The notes beneath the pieces were generated by a model. The model saw only the letters and a program-made list of their open reading frames with translations, was not told the DNA's origin and made no database searches. DNA of 64,000 nucleotides from Clostridia bacterium. Lineage in GTDB: Bacteria > Bacillota > Clostridia > Christensenellales > Borkfalkiaceae. Positions 32,528 to 41,740 of the stretch are shown here, piece after piece. The stretch lies in NCBI GenBank assembly GCA_029066845.1, contig JAIEFR010000002.1, forward strand, positions 21,970 through 85,969, given 5' to 3'. Numbering within the stretch: position 1 is the first letter of the stretch; each line of letters begins with the position of its first letter. Position numbers and translations under genes: made by a program.

Positions 32528-33403
32528 ATGTTCAGTATGACGGGCTACGGCAGAGGCGAATATAAAGAGGGCGGGCTGGAAATAACCGCAGAGATAAAAA
32601 CGGTCAACAACCGCTATCTGGATATTTCGGTAAAGTGCCCCAAAATTTTAACCGCGTGCGAGGAGATTATCCGCTCGCTCATAAGGGAAAAACTTACGCG
32701 CGGACACGCCGACGTCTTTATATCCGTGACGGACAAGCGCGAGAGGGCTAAGAGCCTTTACCTCGATATAGAGGCGGCGCGCGCGTACGTCGAGAGCGCA
32801 AAGGCAATCAAAGCCGCCTTTCCCGAGCTTGCGGACGACTTCACCGTATCCTCGCTTATGAGGCAGAGCGACGTTCTCAGACAGGAGGAGGTCAACTCCG
32901 CGGACGACCAGCTTATAGATGGCTTGAAAGCCGCGCTTAACTGCGCGCTGGACAAGCTGAACGCAATGCGCGAGGTGGAGGGCAAAAAGCTTTCCGCGGA
33001 TATGCTGGCAAGAGTGGACACCATAGAAAAATCGGTCAAAAAGGTTGCCGAGCGCGCGCCGCTCGTCGCCGCCGATTACAAAAAGAGGCTGGAAGAAAAG
33101 ATACGGCTGTATACCCAGAACGTCAACCCCGACGAGGGCAGACTGCTCACCGAGGTGGCGGTGTTTGCCGACAAGAGCAACATCGACGAGGAGCTTACCC
33201 GTCTCGGCTCGCACATCGCGCAGTTCAGGGAGATTGCAAAGGAAAAGCTGGTGGGCAGAAAGCTGGACTTTCTCGTTCAGGAATTCAACAGGGAAACCAA
33301 CACAATTTGCTCCAAGTCCAACGACATTACGATAACCAAGCTCGGACTTGAATTAAAGAACGAAATAGAAAAAATAAGGGAACAGGTGCAGAACGTTGAG
33401 TAA
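32528..33403 (+). CDS. yicC: YicC/YloC family endoribonuclease
   Basis: 291-aa protein opening MFSMTGYGRGEY, the invariant family start, with the C-terminal REIAKEKLVGRKLDFLVQEFNRETNTICSK segment carrying the conserved EFNRExNT motif. E. coli YicC is an endoribonuclease linked to small-RNA decay, and the B. subtilis homologue YloC is also an RNase. The order yicC, gmk, rpoZ, priA, def, fmt is the standard Firmicutes arrangement, though remA, often between yicC and gmk, is absent. CGGAG precedes the ATG. Confidence 0.93.
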   Translation: MFSMTGYGRGEYKEGGLEITAEIKTVNNRYLDISVKCPKILTACEEIIRSLIREKLTRGHADVFISVTDKRERAKSLYLDIEAARAYVESAKAIKAAFPELADDFTVSSLMRQSDVLRQEEVNSADDQLIDGLKAALNCALDKLNAMREVEGKKLSADMLARVDTIEKSVKKVAERAPLVAADYKKRLEEKIRLYTQNVNPDEGRLLTEVAVFADKSNIDEELTRLGSHIAQFREIAKEKLVGRKLDFLVQEFNRETNTICSKSNDITITKLGLELKNEIEKIREQVQNVE

Positions 33404-33950
33404 GGGTAAATTACTTGTAATAAGCGGACCTTCGGGTGTAGGCAAGGGCACGATAGTAAAGGAGCTTTTAAAGCTACGCCCCAACGCTTCGCTGTCCGTA
33501 TCCTGCACCACGCGCGCGCCCAGACCGGGGGAAACCGAAGGAGAAAGCTATTTCTTCCTTACGAAGGACGCGTTTGAAAAGACGATAGCCGAGGGCGGCT
33601 TTCTGGAATATTCGGAGCATTTCGACAACTACTACGGCACGCCCAAAGCGTTCGTGGAAAGCAAGCTTAAAAGCGGCGACGTCATTCTGGAAATAGAGGT
33701 GGACGGCGCGCTCAACGTAAAGAGGGTTATGCCTCAGGCCGTGCTCATAATGATTGCCCCTCCCGATATGCAAACGCTTTACGCGCGGTTGAAGGGGCGC
33801 GGCACCGAGGGGGAGGACGTAATCAGCCGAAGAATGGACAGGGCGGACTACGAGCTGGGCAAAAGACCTCTTTACGACTACGTGATAATAAACGACGACC
33901 TGCAGACTGCGGTCAGGGAAGTTATGCAAATTTTGGAAAAGGAGAACTGA
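33396..33950 (+). CDS. gmk: Guanylate kinase
   Basis: Phosphorylates GMP/dGMP to GDP/dGDP with ATP. 184 aa with the P-loop GPSGVGKGT at 9-17 and the GMP-binding TTRAPRPGE and GESYFF segments. The start is TTG at 33396, overlapping the yicC end by 8 bases, with AGGGAACAGG upstream; the next Met would cut into the P-loop region. rpoZ follows after 6 bases. Confidence 0.96.
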   Translation: MSKGKLLVISGPSGVGKGTIVKELLKLRPNASLSVSCTTRAPRPGETEGESYFFLTKDAFEKTIAEGGFLEYSEHFDNYYGTPKAFVESKLKSGDVILEIEVDGALNVKRVMPQAVLIMIAPPDMQTLYARLKGRGTEGEDVISRRMDRADYELGKRPLYDYVIINDDLQTAVREVMQILEKEN

Positions 33951-33956
33951 TATATT

Positions 33957-34178
33957 ATGATTAACGTACCTGCGGTAGACAACCTTATCGACAAGCTCGG
34001 ACACGACGGTCAGCCCGCTTCACGCTACGAACTGTGCGTAGTCGTGGCAAAGCGCGCGCGTCAGCTCATAGAGCGCAACAGCGTAAACAACGTCAACGAA
34101 AATCCCGGCAAGCTTAAAGAGATTGCGCTTGCGTGCGAGGAAATCGAGGACGGAAAAATCAAGTCGGTAAAGGACTGA
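33957..34178 (+). CDS. rpoZ: RNA polymerase omega subunit
   Basis: Small subunit aiding RNA polymerase assembly, 73 aa. The sequence has the omega pattern NLIDKLGHDGQPASRYELCVVVAKRARQL, in which the second helix carries the conserved VxxxxRARQ. AAGGAG precedes the ATG. It follows gmk directly as in most bacteria. Two palindromes separate it from priA. Confidence 0.95.
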   Translation: MINVPAVDNLIDKLGHDGQPASRYELCVVVAKRARQLIERNSVNNVNENPGKLKEIALACEEIEDGKIKSVKD

Positions 34179-34189
34179 TTAAATTTACG

Positions 34190-34257
34190 CGCGTAATATT
34201 ACGCGGTGCAAAAGAAGACGACTTTTAAATATTTCGGCGATACCATCGCCGAAATAT
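34190..34257. repeat. Two strong palindromes between rpoZ and priA
   Basis: CGCGTAATATTACGCG (34190-34205) is a perfect 16-base palindrome. ATATTTCGGCGA (34229-34240) pairs perfectly with TCGCCGAAATAT (34246-34257) over a 5-base loop. The second could act as a weak terminator, but no long T-run follows; either could also be a protein-binding dyad. Confidence 0.55.
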
Positions 34258-34276
34258 ATTTATACGGTTAAAAACA

Positions 34277-36445
34277 ATGTTCGCGCAAGTCATAGTAGAC
34301 ATAGCCCACTCTCAGGTGGACAAGGTTTTCGAATATTCCTGTCCGCCCGAAACTAAGGTGGGGTGCAGGGTAAAGGTGCCGTTCGGCGGCAGAATTATCG
34401 AGGGGTTCGTCATCGGATTGAGCGAGACCTCTGCCTTTGCCGCGGAAAAAATCAAGCCCGTCACCTCTGTCTACGACGAACTCCCCGCGCTCGTTCCCGA
34501 ATGCTTTTCGCTTATGGAAAATATTGCGGAGCGTTACCGCGTGCCCAAAGCCGCGTCGCTCCGTCTGTTTCTTCCGTCCGAAATGCGCCTTGGCAAGGTC
34601 AACGAAACGTATATAAAGAGAATTAAGTTTACGGGTGTCGAGCCGAGCCTTTCCAAAGCCGCCAAAAAGCAGACAGAGGCGCTGGCGGAGTTAAAGGAAA
34701 AGGGCGACTGCGAGTACGTGCCGTTGACAAAGAAATACGGAAGCGGCGCCGTCAACGCCCTGGTTGAAAAGGGCGCGGCGGAAATTTATAAGGTCAAGCG
34801 CAACCGCACCCCCGCGTATGCGGAGGGCGACACAAGCGTAAAAGTGCTTACGCCCGACCAGCGCGGCGCGGTGGAGTATATCGAAAATTCCCCCTTCCGC
34901 GTCAACCTCATACACGGCGTTACGGGCAGCGGCAAAACCGAAATTTATCTGAACATAATCGCCGACAAATTAAGGGAGGGCAAGAGCGCGATTTTCCTCG
35001 TGCCCGAAATATCCTTAACGCCGCAGATGCTTGCCCAGCTCCGTGCGCGGTTCGGCGGTCAGGCGGCAATACTGCACAGCGGACTCTCCGCGGGCGAACG
35101 CTTCGACGAATGGTGGCGGCTGCGCTCGGGCGAAGCCAAAATCGCGATAGGCGCGCGCTCTGCAATCTTCGCTCCGCTCGAAAATATCGGAGCGATAATA
35201 ATAGACGAGGAGCACGATTCTTCCTACCGTTCGGAGACCGCTCCCAGGTATTCAACGGTGGATATTGCCCGTTTAAGGGCGGAATATAACGGCTGCAAGC
35301 TCATTTTGGGCAGCGCAACGCCGTCGGTTGAAAGCTATATAGAGGCAACCGAGGGGCGGTACGGTCTGGTCACTTTGACGGAGAGAATAAACGGCAGACC
35401 GCTTCCCGAAATAATAATCGCCGATATGCGCAAGGAGGTCAAAAGGGGCAACCCTTCCAACCTGTCGCGCGCATTGAGGGAGGAGCTTGACGAAACGCTT
35501 TCTAAGGGCAACCAGGCGATAATATTCATCAACCGCCGCGGCTATTCGCAGACGGTTATATGCACCGACTGCGGCTACGTTGCCAAGTGCGAAAACTGCG
35601 ACGTTTCGCTTACGTACCACAGCGAGGAGAACTGCCTGAAGTGCCACTACTGCGGCGCTAAATATCATATGCTTTCCGCCTGCCCACAGTGCAAGGGCAC
35701 GCATTTAAGATACAGCGGCACGGGCACGCAGAGGGTGGTTGAGGAGCTTTCGCGGCTGTTCCCGTCGGCGCGCATTATACGAATGGATAACGACACCGTT
35801 TCGGGCAAGGACGGGCACTATAAGATATTGAAGCAGTTTGCCGAAAAGAAGGCGGATATACTGGTGGGAACGCAGATGATTGCCAAGGGGCACGACTTCC
35901 CCGCGGTCACTCTCGTCGGTATTCTGGACGCAGATATGAGTTTGCATTTTTCGGACTACCGCAGCGGCGAGCGTACCTTTCAGCTGATAACGCAGGTCGC
36001 CGGCAGAAGCGGCAGGGCGGGTGATAAGGGCAAGGTTGTGTTGCAGACGTACTCGCCCGAAAATTACATACTGCGCTTTGCCGTGCAGTACGACTACAAG
36101 AGCTTTTTCGAAAACGAAGTCAAGATGCGCAAGGCGGCGCTCTATCCGCCGTACTCGCTTATATGCCGCGTAATGGTGGTTGCCGAAAAGGACGACAAGG
36201 CGCTGGAAGCGTTGAAGAACGTCTTCTTTGCAATCGATGAAATCAGGGCGGAGGACAGCGGCGACTTTATCTTTTTCAACAAGATGCACTCGCCTATAAA
36301 GCGCATACAGAACAAGGTGCGCTATCAGGTTCTCGCCCGTCTGCGCAGTCAGAAGCATTTAAAGCAAATCTACGATATTGCGGTGGAGTGCACCACGCCC
36401 GACGCGCTCGTGTACGTCGAGGAAAACCCCGCAAATTTGTCTTAG
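34277..36445 (+). CDS. priA: Primosomal protein N' (PriA helicase)
   Basis: Replication-restart DNA helicase of 722 aa. N-terminal DNA-binding domains (start MFAQVIVDIAHSQVDKVFEYSCP), then superfamily 2 helicase motifs: Walker A GVTGSGKTEIY near 213-223, DEEH, and GTQMIAKGHDFP in the second lobe. Zinc cysteines appear as CTDCGYVAKCENCD and CLKCHYCGAKY...CPQC. All motifs intact and length normal. No Shine-Dalgarno precedes the ATG; the preceding palindromes may affect its expression. def follows 16 bases downstream. Confidence 0.96.
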   Translation: MFAQVIVDIAHSQVDKVFEYSCPPETKVGCRVKVPFGGRIIEGFVIGLSETSAFAAEKIKPVTSVYDELPALVPECFSLMENIAERYRVPKAASLRLFLPSEMRLGKVNETYIKRIKFTGVEPSLSKAAKKQTEALAELKEKGDCEYVPLTKKYGSGAVNALVEKGAAEIYKVKRNRTPAYAEGDTSVKVLTPDQRGAVEYIENSPFRVNLIHGVTGSGKTEIYLNIIADKLREGKSAIFLVPEISLTPQMLAQLRARFGGQAAILHSGLSAGERFDEWWRLRSGEAKIAIGARSAIFAPLENIGAIIIDEEHDSSYRSETAPRYSTVDIARLRAEYNGCKLILGSATPSVESYIEATEGRYGLVTLTERINGRPLPEIIIADMRKEVKRGNPSNLSRALREELDETLSKGNQAIIFINRRGYSQTVICTDCGYVAKCENCDVSLTYHSEENCLKCHYCGAKYHMLSACPQCKGTHLRYSGTGTQRVVEELSRLFPSARIIRMDNDTVSGKDGHYKILKQFAEKKADILVGTQMIAKGHDFPAVTLVGILDADMSLHFSDYRSGERTFQLITQVAGRSGRAGDKGKVVLQTYSPENYILRFAVQYDYKSFFENEVKMRKAALYPPYSLICRVMVVAEKDDKALEALKNVFFAIDEIRAEDSGDFIFFNKMHSPIKRIQNKVRYQVLARLRSQKHLKQIYDIAVECTTPDALVYVEENPANLS

Positions 36446-36461
36446 TCAAAAGGAGAAATAT

Positions 36462-36914
36462 ATGCCATACAGATACGTTGTACAAGTCGGTGACGAGGTA
36501 TTGAGGAAGAAGTGCGAAGAGGTGAGAAAATTCGACGGCGACCTTGCCGCGCTTCTGGACGATATGAAGACGACGGTGCGCCAGGAGGACGGCGCAGGTC
36601 TTGCCGCGCCGCAGATAGGCGTAAGCATAAGGGCGGTGGTAATCGACCTGGACGAGGGATACTTCGAAATGATTAACCCCAAAATACTCTCCGTCAAGGG
36701 CGAGCAGAGGGGTGAAGAGGGCTGCCTTTCCGTCAAGGGCAAGAGCGGCATAGTCACTCGTCCCAACAAGGTCAAGGCGGAATACCGCGACCGCACGGGC
36801 AAGAAGCACACCGTCACCGGCACGGGACTTTTCGCGCGCTGTATGTGCCACGAGTTCGACCACCTGGACGGCATCTTATATATCGACAGGGCGGAAGAGG
36901 TTTTCGATAAATGA
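36462..36914 (+). CDS. def: Peptide deformylase
   Basis: Removes the formyl group from nascent N-terminal Met. 150 aa with the three motifs GAGLAAPQIG (44-53), EGCLS (86-90, metal ligand C88) and HEFDH (130-134, two His ligands and catalytic E131). The start at 36462 is set by AGGAGA eight bases ahead; a longer frame would run into priA. It overlaps fmt by four bases (ATGA), the usual pairing of formylation and deformylation genes. Confidence 0.97.
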   Translation: MPYRYVVQVGDEVLRKKCEEVRKFDGDLAALLDDMKTTVRQEDGAGLAAPQIGVSIRAVVIDLDEGYFEMINPKILSVKGEQRGEEGCLSVKGKSGIVTRPNKVKAEYRDRTGKKHTVTGTGLFARCMCHEFDHLDGILYIDRAEEVFDK

Positions 36915-37825
36915 AGCTTGTCTATGCGGGTTCGCCCGAATACGCCGTACAGCCCCTGCGCGCTCTCGTAGAGTCGGGCAGGGAAATAGTTGCGGTAATA
37001 ACTCAGCCGGACAAGCCCACGGGCAGAAAGCGCATTCTTACGCCTACGCCTGTCAAGGCTTACGCGCAAAGTCTGGGCATACCCGTGCTGGACTATCCCA
37101 AAATAAGGGAGCACGCGGCGGAGCTTGCCGCACTCGGCGCGGATATAATGTTTACCTGCGCCTACGGTCAGCTTCTTTCGCAGGACGTGCTGAACGCCTT
37201 CCCCAAGGGCGTGTATAACTTGCACGCCTCGCTGCTGCCCGAGTTCCGCGGTGCAAGCCCCATTCAGTCGGCAATACTGTCGGGTTGCGAATATACGGGT
37301 GTGACCGTTATGAAAACCGAGCTTGCCCTCGATTGCGGCGGCATACTGCTTGTCAAACGCTGTGCGGTGGGCGATATGACGTGCGGCGAGCTTTCGAACG
37401 AGCTTTCAGCTCTCTCGGCGCAGGCGGTTGTGGAGGCGGCGGATATTCTGGAACGCGGGGACGAAAACCTGCTTGTTCAGGACGAGGCGCGCGCAACCTA
37501 CTGCAAAAAGATTTCCAAGGACGACGCTCGCGTTGACTTCGGGGCAGGCGCAAAGGTTGTTGCAAATCTAATCAACGCAATGAGCCCTTCGCCCGCGGCG
37601 TTTGCATATCTCAACGGCAACCCCGTCAACTTACTAAAAGCCGTGCCGTGCGACGGCGCGGGGGAGTGCGGCGTCGTGCTCTCCGCGGATAAGCGCGGAA
37701 TAGTCGTCGCGTGTGCGGACGGCGCGGTCAATATAAGCGTCATACAGTTTGCGGGCGGCAAGCCCCTTGCGGCGGCTGACGCGGTGAACGGCAGAAAAAT
37801 CAAGGCGGGCGACAGGTTTGACTAA
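36911..37825 (+). CDS. fmt: Methionyl-tRNA formyltransferase
   Basis: Transfers a formyl group from 10-formyl-THF to Met-tRNAi. 304 aa: MKLVYAGSPEYAV start, PDKPTGRKR, and the catalytic region YNLHASLLPEFRGASPI with the conserved Asn, His and (further on) Asp of the SLLPxxRG formyltransferase fold; C-terminal OB domain from about 205. Coupled to def by ATGA and to rsmB by an 8-base overlap. Confidence 0.97.
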   Translation: MKLVYAGSPEYAVQPLRALVESGREIVAVITQPDKPTGRKRILTPTPVKAYAQSLGIPVLDYPKIREHAAELAALGADIMFTCAYGQLLSQDVLNAFPKGVYNLHASLLPEFRGASPIQSAILSGCEYTGVTVMKTELALDCGGILLVKRCAVGDMTCGELSNELSALSAQAVVEAADILERGDENLLVQDEARATYCKKISKDDARVDFGAGAKVVANLINAMSPSPAAFAYLNGNPVNLLKAVPCDGAGECGVVLSADKRGIVVACADGAVNISVIQFAGGKPLAAADAVNGRKIKAGDRFD

Positions 37826-39038
37826 TCCGCTTACAGACCCCTATCTGGTGCTTACAAAGGTATATTCCGGGGGCAAATTTCTAAAACAGGCAATATCCGA
37901 AACGCCGGTCGAGCCTATAAACGCCGCTCGTACGGTGAAAATCTGCTACGGCGTTCTCGACAGGGATATATATTTAAACTACATAATATCCGCCAATGTG
38001 CAGAGCGCGCCCAAGGCGGCGGTCAGGCTCATTTTAAAGATTGCGCTGTATATGCTGGAATTTATGGGCAAGCACGACTATATGGTTGTGGACTGCGCGG
38101 TGGAGCTTTGCAAGAAGCTGGGCAAGGGCGGCGCGGCGGGATTTATCAACGGATTTCTGCGCTCCTACAAAGTGCCCGAACTTCCCGAAAATCCTACCGA
38201 AGCGCTTTCGGTAAAGTGCTCGGCTCCGCTGTGGCTGACCAAGAAAATCAAGCGCAGCTATAAGGCTGAGGCGGAACAGATTCTGTCTGCGCAGAGCTTG
38301 GGGCAATGCGTGCGCTTTGTGCGCGGCGATGAAAATTATCTGGGCGCACAGCACGTACAAACGCCGTTCGAGGGCGTATGTATCTTTCCCAACTTTCAGC
38401 GCGACGAGGGCTTTTTTGCAGGCGACTACACATTCCAGTCGGTTGGCTCGGTTGCAATCTGCGCGGCAATATCTCCGTGTGAAAAGCTTCTGGACGCGTG
38501 CGCAGCTCCGGGTGGCAAGTCGGTTTTGCTTGCGGGCAAGTGCGGGAGTGTGACCGCGTGCGAAATTCATCCCCACCGCAAAAAGCTTATTGAAGAATAC
38601 GCTGCGAGAATGGGAACGCAAAACGTCACCGCAACGGTTGCGGACAGCTCGTTTTTTAACCCGCAATTCGAAAACGCTTTCGACGCGGTGCTGGTTGACG
38701 CGCCCTGTTCCGGCACGGGAGTAATCGCCGAAAATCCCGACATAAAATTGAACCGCAGGGAGGAGGATATTGCCTCGCTTGCGGATGTGCAGTCGCGCAT
38801 ACTTTCAAACTGCGCGCGCTACGTCAAGTCTGGCGGCAGACTGTACTACTCAACCTGTTCGGTACTGCCCGAAGAAAACGACAGTATAGCGGTATCCTTT
38901 CTGGAAGGGCACACGGACTTCGAGCTGGAAGTGCCGTCGTCGCCGCTCGAACACAGGCGCACAAACTACGGCTTGCAGTTCCTGCCGCATATCTCGCTCG
39001 GCGCGGGTTTTTATCTGACGGCGTTCAGGAGAAAGTAA
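37818..39038 (+). CDS. rsmB: 16S rRNA m5C methyltransferase RsmB (NusB domain fusion)
   Basis: SAM-dependent methyltransferase of 406 aa modifying C967 of 16S rRNA in the family. Residues 1-135 form a NusB-like helical domain; the rest is a Rossmann methyltransferase with DACAAPGGKSVLLAG, VDAPCSGTGVIAENPD (cysteine of motif IV) and YSTCSVLPEEN (catalytic cysteine of motif VI). Start is TTG at 37818 inside the end of fmt, with GCGACAGG ahead. Ends in TAATG coupling to the next gene. Confidence 0.93.
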   Translation: MTNPLTDPYLVLTKVYSGGKFLKQAISETPVEPINAARTVKICYGVLDRDIYLNYIISANVQSAPKAAVRLILKIALYMLEFMGKHDYMVVDCAVELCKKLGKGGAAGFINGFLRSYKVPELPENPTEALSVKCSAPLWLTKKIKRSYKAEAEQILSAQSLGQCVRFVRGDENYLGAQHVQTPFEGVCIFPNFQRDEGFFAGDYTFQSVGSVAICAAISPCEKLLDACAAPGGKSVLLAGKCGSVTACEIHPHRKKLIEEYAARMGTQNVTATVADSSFFNPQFENAFDAVLVDAPCSGTGVIAENPDIKLNRREEDIASLADVQSRILSNCARYVKSGGRLYYSTCSVLPEENDSIAVSFLEGHTDFELEVPSSPLEHRRTNYGLQFLPHISLGAGFYLTAFRRK

Positions 39039-40012
39039 TGAAAAAATCACGGAAGAATTATATTGAAAGCTGCGAGGTTTCCGAAGTAAGGGAAGTCGTT
39101 CTCGGCGGATATAAACAGAAAATCGCAATAGAGGGTAAAAAGAAAGATTTGCCCGTAGTCATCTGTCTGCACGGCGGACCCGGCTCGCCCGTGCCCTTTT
39201 CGGTGGGGTGTCGTGGACTCTTCCCCGAATGGACGGACGAGGCGATTATGGTTTACTGGGACCAGCTCGGCTGCGGTTGCAACAATCACAGAATCGACGA
39301 CAGTTTCAAAGTTGAAAATTTCGTGGATATGACGTGCGATCTCGTTTCCGAAATTAAGGAGAGGTTTCCCGGAAACAAGCTGTTTTTATTCGGCGTAAGC
39401 TGGGGCAGTATTCTGGCGCTCCACGCGGCTCAGCGCGTCAGCGAAAAGATTGACGGGATATTCGTCTACGGACAGGTTTTAAAAAATCTTTTCTTCAACG
39501 GCGAGGTGGAAGCTGCTTTTGACGGCGCTCCGCAAAAAGCAAAGCAATGCGCGTTAAAAATTTTAGAAAAGGGTACGGATTGCGATTACGCGGTTCTAGA
39601 TAAAAATCTCAGAAAGCTTCATAAACTTTTAAGAAAATATACGAACGCGTTTACCAACAGAAACGCAGCCCCTGCGCCCATCGGCGCGATAATTAAAGGA
39701 CTTCTCACAAGTCCCGATTATTCTTTCAAAGATTTCAAGGCGGTGGTGAGGAATGGGTACAGATTCAACAAAACTCTTTTGCTGGACCATCTCAATACCG
39801 ACTTGACGCCTCTGCTTTCCGAAGTGAAGGTCAGATACGTTATGTTGCAGGGCGATACGGACATTATAACGTCAACGAAGAACGTACTGGAAGCCGTTGA
39901 AAAGTGCGGCAACGAAAACGTGTCCGTCAGAGTAATAAAGGATGCGGGACATCTGCCCTCGGCAGCGGCTATGAACGAGTGCTTCAACACTCTCTTGCAA
40001 ATTATACAATGA
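39038..40012 (+). CDS. Alpha/beta hydrolase, proline iminopeptidase-like
   Basis: 324-aa alpha/beta hydrolase with oxyanion motif HGGPGSP near 47, nucleophile elbow GVSWGS, acid in LQGDTDIIT and catalytic His in DAGHLPS. HGGPG and the cap layout resemble the S33 prolyl aminopeptidase group, but substrate is unknown. It sits between rsmB and rlmN, which are normally adjacent, coupled by TAATG and by ATGA overlaps. Its DNA looks more A/T-rich than the neighbours, suggesting a later insertion into the operon. Confidence 0.8.
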   Translation: MKKSRKNYIESCEVSEVREVVLGGYKQKIAIEGKKKDLPVVICLHGGPGSPVPFSVGCRGLFPEWTDEAIMVYWDQLGCGCNNHRIDDSFKVENFVDMTCDLVSEIKERFPGNKLFLFGVSWGSILALHAAQRVSEKIDGIFVYGQVLKNLFFNGEVEAAFDGAPQKAKQCALKILEKGTDCDYAVLDKNLRKLHKLLRKYTNAFTNRNAAPAPIGAIIKGLLTSPDYSFKDFKAVVRNGYRFNKTLLLDHLNTDLTPLLSEVKVRYVMLQGDTDIITSTKNVLEAVEKCGNENVSVRVIKDAGHLPSAAAMNECFNTLLQIIQ

Positions 40013-41043
40013 AAAGAATAATTCAGGATTTGAATTACAACCAAATATGCGAGCTTGTAGTTTTGCTCGGTCAGCCCAAGTTCCGCGCAAAGCAGCTGTT
40101 TTTGGGAATTGCGCAGGGCAAAAAAATCAGCGAAATTTCCGTGCTTCCGCAGTCCTTCCGCGAACAGCTTCTGAGTGATTTCGAGGACTGCCCCGTGGAA
40201 ATAATCAAAACGCTGAAAAGCGAGGACGGCACCGAGAAATATCTGTTCCGCCTTGCCGACGGCAACGTTATAGAGGGCGTTTTAATGCGCTACAAGTACG
40301 GCAACACGCAGTGCGTTTCCACGCAGGTCGGCTGCCGTATGGGCTGCAAATTCTGCGCAAGCACGCTGGGCGGCAGAGTGCGCGATTTGACATCGGGAGA
40401 AATTCTTTCCCAGGTGCTCACGGTCAACGCGCTGCACGCGCAGGGCAAGGAAAGGGGCGTAACCAACATAGTTTTGATGGGCAGCGGCGAACCTCTGGAC
40501 AATTACCAAAACGTCGTTGAGTTCTTAAAAAACGTGACCGCGCAGGAGGGAATTAACATTTCGGCGCGTAATATATCGCTTTCAACCTGCGGTCTGGCGG
40601 ACAGAATGCGCGATCTCGCCGACGAGGGGATACCCGTAAATCTTACCGTTTCCCTGCATTCGACCAACGATGCGGAGCGCACACGCACGATGCCCATTGC
40701 CAACAAGTGGACGATTGCCGAGGTGCTGGATGCCTGCGCATATTACTTCGAAAAGACGGGCAGAAGGTACATATTCGAGTACGCGCTGATTGCGGGCGAA
40801 AACTGCGACGAGCGGCACGCCGACGAGCTTATAGCGCTGTTGAAGGGCAAGCCCTGCCACGTCAATTTAATAAGGTTGAACGAGGTAAAGGAAAGGAGTC
40901 TTGCCGCCGCCGACGAAAAGCAGGCTTACAGGTTTTTGGGCTTGCTTGAAAAGGGCGGACTTTCTGCGACGCTCAGGCGCAGGACGGGCGCGGACATTGG
41001 CGGCGCGTGCGGTCAATTAAGAGCATCTTATCTCGATACATAA
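40009..41043 (+). CDS. rlmN: Dual-specificity rRNA/tRNA A-C2 methyltransferase RlmN (radical SAM)
   Basis: Methylates A2503 of 23S rRNA and A37 of some tRNAs. 344 aa from the ATG at 40009, which overlaps the hydrolase stop (ATGA). The radical SAM cluster is CRMGCKFC (C109, C113, C116); GSGEPLDN and the C-terminal GGACGQLR cysteine, the methyl-carrying partner, are present. A longer upstream frame exists inside the hydrolase but has no support. Followed directly by rpe rather than the stp-prkC-rsgA genes common in Firmicutes. Confidence 0.95.
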   Translation: MKRIIQDLNYNQICELVVLLGQPKFRAKQLFLGIAQGKKISEISVLPQSFREQLLSDFEDCPVEIIKTLKSEDGTEKYLFRLADGNVIEGVLMRYKYGNTQCVSTQVGCRMGCKFCASTLGGRVRDLTSGEILSQVLTVNALHAQGKERGVTNIVLMGSGEPLDNYQNVVEFLKNVTAQEGINISARNISLSTCGLADRMRDLADEGIPVNLTVSLHSTNDAERTRTMPIANKWTIAEVLDACAYYFEKTGRRYIFEYALIAGENCDERHADELIALLKGKPCHVNLIRLNEVKERSLAAADEKQAYRFLGLLEKGGLSATLRRRTGADIGGACGQLRASYLDT

Positions 41044-41065
41044 TCAAAAATAAGGATAAACACAT

Positions 41066-41740
41066 ATGTCAAAAGTTAAAGTAGCACCTTCTATTTTATC
41101 CGCCGATTTTTCGGCGATGGGGCAGGCGGTTAAAGCCGTGGAGGCGGCGGGCGCCGACCTGATACACTGCGACGTTATGGACGGCAGCTTCGTTGCGCCC
41201 ATAACATTCGGCGGTCAGATGGTAAAGAACATACGCAAGCTTACCGCCCTGCCGCTGGACGTGCACCTTATGATAGAGCACCCCCAGACGCAGATAAAGT
41301 TTTTTGCGGACGCGGGCGCGGATATAATAACCGTGCACTACGAGGCGTGCAAGAAAATTTCCGACGGCTATTTAAGGGAAACCTTGCAGCTCATCAAATC
41401 GCACGGCGTAAAGTGTGGCGCGGTAATCAATCCCGACACGCCTGCGGAGCGTATATACGACGTAATCCATTTGTGCGATATGGTGCTTGTAATGTCGGTG
41501 TTCCCCGGCTACGGCGGACAGAAATTTATACCTTCCGCACTGGAAAACGTGAAAAAGGTGCGCGAATATGCCGCGAATATCGGCAAAAGCGGACTTGAAA
41601 TAGAAATTGACGGCGGAGTGACTGCGGACAACGCGGAGCTCATCCGTCAGGCGGGCGCAACCGTACTTGTCGCGGGTTCGGCTGTGTTCGGCGCAAACGA
41701 TATGCACGCGGCAATAGAGAATATAAGAGGTGTAAAATGA
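41066..41740 (+). CDS. rpe: Ribulose-phosphate 3-epimerase
   Basis: Interconverts ribulose-5-phosphate and xylulose-5-phosphate in the pentose phosphate pathway. 224-aa TIM barrel with APSILSADFS at the start, HCDVMDGSFVAPITFG, DVHLMIEHP and EIDGGVTADNA; metal ligands (two His, two Asp) are all present. AAGGAT precedes the ATG and thiN overlaps by four bases. Confidence 0.97.
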   Translation: MSKVKVAPSILSADFSAMGQAVKAVEAAGADLIHCDVMDGSFVAPITFGGQMVKNIRKLTALPLDVHLMIEHPQTQIKFFADAGADIITVHYEACKKISDGYLRETLQLIKSHGVKCGAVINPDTPAERIYDVIHLCDMVLVMSVFPGYGGQKFIPSALENVKKVREYAANIGKSGLEIEIDGGVTADNAELIRQAGATVLVAGSAVFGANDMHAAIENIRGVK

